Shown: positions 45,401 through 57,400 of the stretch, piece by piece | Layout: every line of letters begins with the position of its first letter | Numbering within the stretch: the first letter of the stretch is position 1 | NCBI RefSeq assembly: GCF_000699445.3 | Contig: NC_067200.1 | Span: forward strand, 9,174,450 to 9,238,449 | Direction: 5' to 3' | Length of the DNA: 64,000 bases | From: Schistosoma haematobium | Lineage: Eukaryota > Platyhelminthes > Trematoda > Strigeidida > Schistosomatidae | Notes under the pieces: generated by a model | What the model was told of the DNA's origin: nothing | Seen by the model: only the letters and a program-made list of their open reading frames with translations | The model's database searches: none | Position numbers and translations under genes: made by a program

Positions 45401-48400
45401 CGTCGGGAGATGCAGTCCCATGGCAACCGGTGGCCAACAGTGGGTTCATGCGCCTTTTGTTCCATCAGAATCCTGGAGCCCATGTGCACCAATGGTTCGG
45501 AATCAGGGTTTTTCAACTCCCTTAGGTGAACTCTTCGTATCCACCATCCCAGTTAAAGCGCCGGATATTCGCTTTTCATCCTCTTAATTTTGTAAACACT
45601 CCCACCACGAGAAGGCAGTGAGTAGGACTTTTGCGGAAGTGGCTGTATACGCGTGGTCATTTGAAAGCATTTGGCAAGGGAGAGCGGACTCTTTTCACCC
45701 TTGACCGTACCAGTGCATTCGGGGGTAAGTACAAACTGATGCCCATACTCTAATATAGTTGGATTAATTAGTTTGAGTATATCATATAATCAAATAAATT
45801 AAATTAAAATATAAATAAATGTCAAAAGTTTTCCTTTTCTATTTTAAGAAACTTGCCGTTATTATTTGACAATAAAATTCATCTACTGATGAAGCTTGCT
45901 CAATTCGGTCAAATTGAATAAGTTGATGAGACTTTTCATTATTTGATATATTCGGTACAGAATGATAATAAATGCCTGGTTGAATTGATATATACTCGAT
46001 CTGTTTAGTAAAGTATATTAAATGATTAACATATATCAATAATTAATAATGTTGTATTTTGTACATTATTAGTTATAATGACTATTCAGTGATCATTTAA
46101 CAGTCTTCTATTGATCTGGTTCATTGTATTGATCAGTTAATTTATTGTGTGGAGGTATATTTGGAATATTGACAGTGCCGGTACTATTTGTGTTACTTAA
46201 ACCGATTTCAATCGATGTTTTAGTCAAAGGGAGCATTACTTACCTCAATATATCATTAAAATTACAACCTGAGTCATGTTAGATAACAATTAAAAACCTG
46301 TTAGAGTTCGTAAGTGAGACCTAAGATCCTGGGTTTAACCCTCGGTGATGTCATGAGTGAATACTATTGTGAAGTTCAATATTGGGACAAAACTGTAGTT
46401 CAATGTCTCAAGATTTCCAATGGTGGTTTAATTTAGATCGTTTTTGATTTTAATAAAACTTTCGTCATGAGAATGTCCGTCTATGGCTTCCAACTGCCTA
46501 ACATATATTGTTAATGATCAGATTTCAGATTCAGATTTGTGTAGTAAGGAGAGAAGGCCTACGGCCTATGTTATTCCTCTTCTAGTATGCTTCTGTGAGT
46601 GTCCAGTCTTCTCTTGAAAGAGTCAATTGAAGGTGCGGACACCACTGCTTCAGGCAGCAGGTTCCAAGTATTGATGACTCGGTGTGAAAACCTGTATGCC
46701 ACGGGTATTTTGTTCGTTCTTGGCTTTTCTACTCGCCTGCTATGTCCTCTGAGGTGTCCCGATCTAGTGGGAAGAAAGAGAGAGTATAAGTTAGGTCCGA
46801 AATCATTTCTCAGTATTCTGTACATCAATATTAGATCTCCCCTTAGTCTGCGATAGGACAGAGTAAAGAGGTCTAGCTTTTCAAGCCGCTCTTTGTATGG
46901 TAAACCCCAGAGTTCTGAAATTGCACGGGTGGCGGCCGTCTGTACTTTTTCTAGTATATCCGAGTCACCCTTTAAACAGGGGCTTGCAGCCTGAGAGCAG
47001 TTCTCAAGCTTAGTTCTCATTAAGGATGTGTACATTGTGGTGAACATGGTAGTATCAAGCTTAGTGAATGTCCTTTTTAAAGCCCAGAGGGTTCAAAACC
47101 CCTTAACTGCGACCTCCCAGCAATGGGACGTCGTCTTAAGATCATTGCTCACTGTCACCCCTAGGTCCTTATGAGACCGGACTACGGGTAATGACACATC
47201 CCCTATGCTGTACGTATTAACCTTTGAATCCCCCAAGTGCATGTAGACACACTTTTCCGAGTTTATAGGCATTAGCCACTCTTTAGGCCAGTTTATCATA
47301 TTATTTAAGTCCGCCTGAAGAGTAAATGCGTCTTTGTCTCTAGTTATTACTCGCCAAATTTTTACATCGTCAGCGTATAATAACATTGGAGACTGTACTA
47401 TACTTGTAAGTATTAAATTTATGCTAAAATCCATCTATCATAAATCAGATGTTGAAATTTCTAAATATGTAGCGTCTAATTGTCAGTGCTTTTCCATCAT
47501 AGTTATTTTATATGAAATAAACCGTTGGACAAAGAGTCTCATGAATGGAACTGATGAAACAACACACAATAAATTAACATATATTACTTATATGTTAACC
47601 CAAATCTTTAATCACATTAAAAGTATAAAATCTGTAATTTGTAAACAAGTTTGGTTGAAGAAGAATGATAATTTTGAATTTTCTGTTGAGCTTCGGTTTA
47701 GGGCATTCGTCAGCGGGATATAGATTGAATTAAAGTATGCTCCGTGAAGGATTTTGTCGATGCACACTGATTGGCTATTTCTTAAGGAATCAGAGCTAGA
47801 GGATAACTGAAGAAGACTCTGGAATCTTCTCAAGTAAAAATTATAAATATACTGACATTTTTCTTATTGTGATTCCTACTTTCATACAACCTTGTTGTTT
47901 TGACTATAATTACGTTCCTGTTCAAACATGTTCTTATTCGAGGACTTGTTGAGTGAAGTAGTGTCCAAGACTACCAAGCAATAATATTAGATGAGCCCTA
48001 ATAAAAAAATCATAACAGTATTAGATAATGGTTGATGAGATAGCTCATCTTCATTGATCGAGACAGTTAGGCCATGTTTTATTTATGTCTAGCCATCTAC
48101 TGTACGGATAAGAGGTGTTAGTTGATGCAGAAGTAACTTAAAAGAGCGCTAATGGATTGAGTGGACAAACCAAAATGTGACATCAGTTTGTGAAATCATT
48201 ATCCATCTGGTTGAACCATATTGGTAGATACAGACCAGCTTGTTAGTGCCAGTATGATAATCGCTTTAAATGGTTAAAAATATTGTGTGACATGAATCAG
48301 AATCACTCAAAAGAGTACAAATTAATTCATTCTTTATCTTTCACTAAATCTTGAATCTCAGTATTCCTTCATACGTAATATTCCACTCTGTCTTCTCGAA

Positions 48401-51400
48401 GCACATCTTAAGCGTTTGGTATTGCTTAGTATAACTGGTTGTTATTCTTTCCTTTTTAATTCCTCCTTCTTATTAACTTCTTTCGATATATTTCTCATAT
48501 TTTGCTTTTCTTTTGGCTTGATTATCTCCTCTCTCATTGTGTCATTGTAAGATGTTACAAATTTAACGAAAACTTCATTTTCACCCAATACCATTATTAA
48601 TAGAAATTCATCAAGTCTATGCCTTAGTTAAACCATCTCAATCCATTGAATTATATTTAAACCCAATTAGCTTTAATTCCAATATAGTTAATTCAACCAG
48701 TCATCTACAACGTAGCACCAAACATATATATGCGTCGGTCGAAGTTGCCATGCCTCATTGGCACAATAAGATGAACACCAAATACATAGGAATAGTTACT
48801 TCAGTAGTAATAAGTCTATTATCAGTGAATCATATTAAATTTGAAATTATATCTTCCAATTATTTTTCTGCAGACTTCTTTTTGACAAATAATAAAATTA
48901 AATTCAAGATTTTAATCTGAAAATAAATAGTTTATCACAAAGAGGTTTTGTGGAGATCTTAGTAATTTAATAGTTGAATTCATGAATCAAGTAAAGCTAG
49001 ACCACCATGGAAAACCTGGATGCACTGAACGGCCGTTTCGTCCAAGCATGGGACTTTTCAGCAGCACTTATTCATGATCCCGCTCGTGGGACTCGAAACC
49101 GGGACCTATTGGTCTCGTGCGCAAACGCTTAACCCCTAGACGAATGAACTAGCATGCAAAGGTGTTGATATATGTTGAGTCGGCTTCCGAGAACGACAAT
49201 AGAGCCTCCAGTGGCCCTAAAGGAGCCGAAGAGTTTCAGTCAATCAGAGCATGATGGAGCTTTCTAGAATATTAACGTGGCATGCTACTATTGGTCAGTA
49301 GCATAATATGTCACTTAGCGGATTGGTCAAAATATTATGTTGATTTGACAAATGCTAATAATCTATAAATACCCGTGTTTTTCTGTACAAAAATGAACCT
49401 TTGAAGTAAAGTGTTTTTCGCTTAATTTGCGCCTTTTCTCTCGAATTCAGGTCGCTGCGTAGTTCTAGCTTGCGGGTTACCAGAATAGCTTAGGAAACGA
49501 ATAAAGCGTTCAAATATCTAACTTCAACCAATCGACGAAGTTGCTCTACCTTCCCGTGAGCGGGATCGTGGATGCTCATTGCTGAGGAGTCTTATACTTG
49601 GACGAAACGGTCATTTAGTTCTTCCAGGTTTTACATGGTGGTCTAGTTTTAATTGACTCATGAAATCAACTATTAAGTGAAATAGTTTATATTTATTTCT
49701 TGGAATCTATGACAATTCTCTATGACATATTATACTATTAAAGATAAATTTCGAATAGTATTTCATTCCAAATTGTAGAGGCATATGGTTTAAAGATGGT
49801 TTATATCATGTCCTTATGCTCAGAGTATATAGCACGTGATATAAGTCACCAATGAGAACATAGAATTGGTGTACAGATCATAGACCTATAAACGAGTATG
49901 AGCAACTCATAGTCAACTCTGAGTTATTATTGCTCCTCTGACGAGATAGTAACTTCTCGTCTAATCAAACCGCTTCAGTTCAGAACACTAATATCAGTCT
50001 CCGTTATATGAATTATGTATTTCGGACATACATAGTTCATATACAAGTAAATCAGACCTTATCATATCATAAAATAGAAGACGATATTTGTATAAGATCA
50101 AACCAGAAAGTGTTTTTGATTGTGAGAGACTGTAACTAATAAACTGGGCATAACTGAAGAATAGTAAACTGTATCAGAATCGTCAATAGGTCAAATGGGA
50201 GTTTATAATAAAAGGAATATGAATATACATGTAATAAGAATATATATGTATATAGTAACAGTGGATAAATAGATCCTAGCAGCTATCATCCATTTATTGT
50301 TTGTTATATTAATATAAAGTCTCTACATTGATATTATGTAAACTAGACGACCACTGATGGTGTTATTCTTTACCTTGTGATTAATATGTGAAATAAGCTT
50401 TTGGATTTCGGCTCTGTGACATTCCACTATTTGAGGATTGTAAACTTATAAGTGTTTCCTATGTTTTCCTTATATCTTTCATGCTGTTTGAACATCTATT
50501 TTTACTAGTTGAGGAGTTTTGTTGAGTTCATCCTAGCAGCTATCATCAATTTATTCTTCGTCTGAATATAACAGTTTACAAGATAACATTGATTAGGTGT
50601 CGTTAGAGGGTTCTAAGAAGATATTTTATATTCATTTATACGAAAACAATGTAAATATCATCAACGGTATTGCCTGATCGTTGTATCATAGATACCGTGT
50701 AGTTATTTAGTTGAATTCAATTTAAAGATAGTTTCTTTCACGAATGATACATTAGAAAGTCAACCCTTACTCATCAGGCAATAGTTCAGCATCGGATTAT
50801 CAAACTTTCATAAATAAATTGTGACTAATGGACTTCAACTACTCTGGAAGACTGATTTTAGCAAAGATATTGGATAACTGTCTTTTAACATTACTAGCTG
50901 ATGAAATTGAGAAATTTAGAGCATCTGATACTAATTTCATGTTTTCAAATTATCTTTAAACACTGAGATACCTGAAAGATATATGTGCAATTAGTTCCCT
51001 TTTTTATGATATTTACTAGAGCCAGATTAAACACTGATGCAGAGTAATATGACTACGTTATATTATATGGTTTCCCAACAGCTGCTTACAATCATATCTA
51101 TACTGAAAACTTTGTGTCGAACATTATTTGTGGTTATGAAAGCTCATTTATGAATAGGTCCAAACAAACTAACTCAAATTTCTATTACTTATCTACCTGA
51201 AGATAATATTCAGTAGTATATATTCCTAACCATAAAATGTTGTTATAAACCGAATAACTTACGTGTTGAATCTCTTTAGGTTTTGGGTGACACTTGAAGA
51301 ATCCTATTGTGTAGGTAAATAAATCTTTTGCCAGCTAAAACAGAGTAAAATCACGGTAGTGTTAGTATGATACTTATAGTACTGAATCAACTAACAGATA

Positions 51401-54400
51401 GTATATATGTTCTAATCAAATATTTGCATAACTTTGTTCAAATAAGAAATTAACATTAACACCAAGGAAATCTCAACATTGTTTTCTTGATCCTGGTCAT
51501 TTCTACAGTCTTCCGTAACGCAAACAGTAATGAATATATATCTTAGACTGAGTTTGGAAATATTGTTATCTTACGGCATTGGGATCAGTGGTGAATATAT
51601 GTGATTTAAATGTTTACTCGCTAAAGACAGCAATTAGGACAGCATATTCTGTTCATTTACATTCATGAAAAAAAAATTCATCTGATATCTTCTAGTTTTA
51701 TATTTGAATTATAAAATGAGTGACATGATCCTGAATATTGGAAATGACCTTTTAAGTGATGTGCAATAATTTCAATAGTTGAGATCATGAGTCAAGTGAA
51801 GTTAGACCGCCATGGAAAACCCGGAAGCACTGAACGGCCGTTTCATCCTATTGTGGGATTTCTCAGAAGTGCGCACCCCGACCTTGCCTCGCGAGAACCG
51901 AACCCAAGAACCCAATCTCGCGCTCGAGCGCTTAACCACTAAACAACTGAGTCTAACTTCAACTAATCCACGAAATTGAGCTACACATTCACCATTGTCA
52001 TCAGTGAGTTACTATCCGACAACAGACCAGGTAATACTAATGAGTGATACATAAAATGACGTCTTTAGTATTCTTATTGACTACTAAGTACCATCCAGAA
52101 AAATAGATTGTAAACTGATGCCAAGCTATTTAATTTTGCACACATATACGAAGAGAGGTTAATTTCATAGGGTTTTGAAATATTAAGAAAGATTTTGAGT
52201 TCAAGTACATGAATTTTGTTAGTGTTGTGTTCAGTGAGCTAGATGGTGTAATTATGAAGCGTTTGGACAATATGAACAACAGTTTCTTCAGATTAATGTA
52301 AACTAACAGCCCAATTTCATATATATTTTTGGTAAAATGTTTAGCTTGAAAGAAATGAAGGTTGTATTCATTTCAAATTGTCAACTTACTTTGTAGTGTC
52401 ATTTATTATGTTAAACCCATATACCTTATTCTAGCTTTCAGACAGGCCAATCTATTCATTCACTTATCAACCTTGACTGTTTTTGTGTAAGCGTATGTGT
52501 GTACACTTATTATCCCATTCATCACATATCTGTCATTTATTTCTGTAATTATAAATATTAATTAACGCCTGATTAAATGGAGTTGGGTGACATACCTTCT
52601 CCACTGCGTGTTGTTTCGCTCTCTCTTCTTCGCTTCCTTTGCTATGTATCTTTGATCATCTATTCAGATCAACGATTCGAAAATCTATTCTCGTATTTGA
52701 CTCTGTTATTCACTAACGCGATCTAAGTCAATAATTATATACGAGGAATGATCATATGTATCTCTGGGTGGAGATCAATGTCTTGTGTGTCAAGTTCTTC
52801 TTAGTGCAGATCAAATGCAATCGACCAAGTTGCAATGTGGCCAATAGTCTAGATGACTCGTCATTGCGTGCTCTATGTTGAGGTAATATGGTGGTTGGAG
52901 GTAGTTAACAGGAAACCCTGGACCCGGGTTTCGTGTTACTTGACAGTTGTCAGCAAAGGGAACTGGTGGTCTCTTACGGATTCGATCCCGTGTCACCCAG
53001 CTTCACAGTTAGAGACGTTACCACTGGGCTATCCGGGCCGCGACCAACCCGGCTCCAGGGTTTCCTGTTGACTACCTCCAACCACTATCTTAGTTTTCCT
53101 CATAATGAGCATATATAGAACTTAATTTATTGAGATAAATGTATATGACCGAACTCATAAAATTTACCATCAATCAATGAGCAAAACATTTAATGAAAAT
53201 TATGTATTATACTAATTATATTACAATTCAATACATATAACTGATTTACTTACATTACATGTTACATCACCAACAATATACATGATAATTTCCATTTGAT
53301 AAAAGTATTTAGTTTGAAATGCCATTAAGTCAGCTATTGTAATGTATTCTAATGAATTTAATAAACTACTGGCAATATATTCATTTGGATACCATAAACA
53401 TGAATTTATATTACTAAAAATATGTAGAGAGAGACAGATAAAATGTATTTTGTAAATTATACAGCATAATTGTAATTTTCCAGGTTTAAAACTGTTATAA
53501 TATAGTGAACTCTAGTCACAAGATTATTTACTAATTGTTTATTTAAACACATAAACAGTGGTACAAGGAGGCACCGAATAGATATGTACCACATAAATCA
53601 TTCAATTTGTGTGAGGGATGGGATACTGAACGGGTGCCCAAAACCGAAGCAGGTGGTTTTCTTAGGGGGTCACACCCTTCGACTTAAAGGTCTGATCCAA
53701 AAGGAAGTGGAGCAACATCAGGAGATGCAGTCTCATGGCCAACAATAAGTACACACACCAAATGTTCCGTCAGGATCCTGGGATTCATGTGCACCATTGG
53801 TTCGAAATCAGGGTTTCCAACTCCCTTAGGTGAACTCTCCGTATCCATCATCCAGGTTAAAGCGCCGGATATTCAATTTTCGTTCTCTCGATTCCGTAAA
53901 CAACGGTACTGCCGCGAGAAGGCAGTGAGTAGGACTTTTGTGGAAGTGGCTGTATACGCGTGGTCATGTGAAAGCATTTGGAGAGGTAGAGTGTTGGGAT
54001 ATTCAGAAAAATATCCCAATAATTATCATGTTAAGTCTAATGGTGTCCTTGGACTTTAAATGGACATTTTCTATTGGTCAATATTTATTTCACTTGTCAA
54101 ATATTGTACATATGTTGTTTACTATTTTATGGTACGATGTGGTTTGTTTGATTGGTATATTAACAGTATGTCTGAAATATAATGGTTCAGATCTCAGAGG
54201 CTGAGACTTGCGTTCTAGACTCAGCTGGCTGGGCTAGACAGGGAAGCAGCGTCAACCAGAACTCTAGGACGTTCGTGCGTGTTTTACGTGCCATTGATCC
54301 GATCGATAATATGCTGCGCTCTAATTTGTAGTCCACAAAACACAACAGAGAGCGAACTCTCCCCACCCTCGACCGCACCAGGGCATTTGGGGGGAGTCAC

Positions 54401-57400
54401 AAGGCTATTTGTAACTAATGTGGCATCGAAGTTGCCACAATTGTCAGATGAAGTGAAGAGTTATAGTACATTGTAAGTACAGCATTGTCAGAATGTGTGA
54501 ATATCAAACGAGAAGATGTTTCGGAATGCAGAAAAAACTGAAAGATGAAAATATATGATTGAAGACTATGTATATGTATTATATAAATACTTTGTAACTA
54601 ATTGCAGTAAAAATACAGTCCTGTCACCCATTGTCTTGATCTATAATAACTATAAATGTAATTGTTAATCAATCGGTGATCTGTAAAATTGATGTTAAGT
54701 CCTAAATAAGCGAATGTTTTTTTTTTAAAATTTGAAGTGACTATTTACTAAATCGCAGTTTATTTAAACAAAATAAGGAAAATCAACTCATGTGGTATAT
54801 CTCTTCTTGATTCGACTTTGCCAATGATGTATATTTATCCATTTATTACTATTAGATCTTGTATGTCAGTTTGTGTACTAAACAACTGTAAACCATAATA
54901 TTTTAGAGATGCTATTTATAAACGTTAATTATACACACAATATATTGCCAAAAATATCGTTATATATTAGTGTTTTTAATTGAGGTAATTTCAAATTTAC
55001 TTACTACTTACGTACACCTGTTACCCTACGTGAAGGAGAATAGGCCCCACCAGCACTCTTCATCCAACTCTGCCTTGGACAATCCTTTCCAGTTGTTATT
55101 CATACTATTAATGTCTGTTTTCAATTCCAGACGTAGTATGTTCTTTGGAGTTCCTCCTTTTCATTTCCCTTCAGGATTCCAAATTAGTGCTTAACTTGTG
55201 ATTCACTTTGATGATTTACTTAATGTATGTCCCATCCATTTCCAACGTCTTTCCCTAATTTTATTCCTCAACTGGAAGCTCGGTTATTATCTCCCACAGT
55301 AGGCTGTTTGTTATGGTATCCGGATCTTGAGTAGACAATTGTTTAGAAATGGTTGTATTCTTTTCCTAGTGGTCGTGGTAGTTCTATAAGTTTCACCTCC
55401 GTACAGTACAATTGTCTTGATGTTCGTATTGAAGATTCTCACTTTGATATTGGTTGACAGTTGTTTAGAGTGCCATATATTCTTCAAGTGTAGGAATGCT
55501 GTCCTTGCTTTGCCAATCCTTGCATTTACGTCTGCATCAGATCCTCCTTGTTCATCGATGATCCTTCCCAGGTACATGAACTTTTCCACCTTTTCCAAAA
55601 TTTCTCCATCAAGCGTGATTGAATTGGTGTTTTTCATGTTGTATTTGAGGATCTTGATTTTTCCCTTGTGTATACTGAGGCCTACTGATTGAGAAGCTGT
55701 TGCTATTACGCTAGCTGTCTTTATCTGCATTTGTTCGTGTTTAGGACAGAAAAAGGTCAGATCATCAGCAAAGTTCAAATTGTCTGATTGCATTCAACCT
55801 GTCTATTGTATTCCATGCTTCCCTTGAAATGTCAAGGTCATCATAATCCAACCAACCACCCGAAGAAAGAGAAATATGGAAAGTAGGCAGCCTTGTCTGA
55901 CACTGGTCCTTACTTGGAATGTATCCATCAACTGTCCTTCATACATGAAGTGATTTTAAAAGACCCAACAAAGCAGTTCGATTAATAATAAATGATATCA
56001 TATCATATCATAACATCAACTATTATGAAAAGAACCGTAAGATACAAAATGGTGTTTTAGACAAAAAAATTTGTACTTACTTAGCAACTAAATTTGGATC
56101 AGATAATTGATTATTTAATTCTTCAATTAATAATGTTTTACATTGTATAAAATGTTCTTTAGTTATATCATCAGTTACACTCTTTAAAAATTCTTTATAA
56201 TAATTCTGAAAATGAAAGAAATTTATCTTTTTAAACAAAAACACTGAAACAAAGAAATTATTGATTATTGAAATATTTAAAAAAATATTTGAAGAAACTG
56301 GAACTATGAGTATAAAAGAAATATCTTCAATCAATTCTTCTCCCCTGGCCAACTTCAAGGCTAATTAATCAATAGTAACCTTAGCTATTGGTTAAACAAA
56401 GGGGAAAGCAAGATTCTTGGATACAACATAACAAGTACCAATCGAATCACACTTGATGAAGAAGATTTGGGAAACGCAAAACCTATCACATATCAGGGCA
56501 GCATCATTGATGAACATGGTGAATTCGATGCAAATGTGAAGGCGCGGATCGGGAAAACAAGAGCGGTATATCGACAATTGAAGAATATCTGGAAGTCAAA
56601 ATAAATGTCAATCAACACCAAGGTCAGAATTTCCAATACAAATGTCAAAACAGTTCTACTGTATGTGCCGGAATCCCGGAGAACTACGAAAGCCATCATC
56701 CACAAGATACAAGGGTTTAATAACAGTTGTCTAAGCAAAATACTTTGGATCCTTTGGCCAGGCACTGTCAGCAACAACCTATTTTTAACAGGTTATATTG
56801 AAGATTTTGAACTCATGATGTAGAAGTCCAAATATGAATAATTTAACTGTTAAAGCAACTTTATAATTATAAACTGTTTCAGTGAATGCTGTCTATGATA
56901 ATGTTGCGGTTATATTGTGTGAACGAGAACACAAGTGGGACGATCGAACGTTTTTATATACGAAATTAGAGATCATCTGAGGACTGTTTAGTAGAGACTA
57001 CATTTGCAAAATGTCAATCAATTGTCTCAGAATTTGTTGTTCCTTCGTTTCCATATCAATAACTCTCTGTTCTCGTCCTCTTTTCTTTCATCTTCTTATC
57101 CTTCTGCCTCCAGTCATTTCACTTTCAATCGATGATACATACTACTTTTATCTGTCGACATCAGTAGCACACATAACAATATTTTCAGTTATTTTCAGGA
57201 TTTGCCTAAATAAGATCTCAACATTTAAGCTTAATGACCAATGAGGTCGAAGTTTCTTTACTTCAAACTTTGATCATGATGATTACCTCATTAGATAGTG
57301 TAATTGACTTCATCAGATCAATCAATGTAAACTATCCAACAATTTTGTCATTATTGTTATATGTTGGTTAGAATAAAGTGTATACAGAGAGTTGTATTTT

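Noticed and set aside
48573..48918. 115-codon open frame without an early start
   Set aside because: No family match and no convincing splice sites; kept only as an observation.
52811..53118. Several overlapping frames on both strands around 52.9 kb
   Set aside because: They arise from the tRNA-like foldback element with inverted arms.
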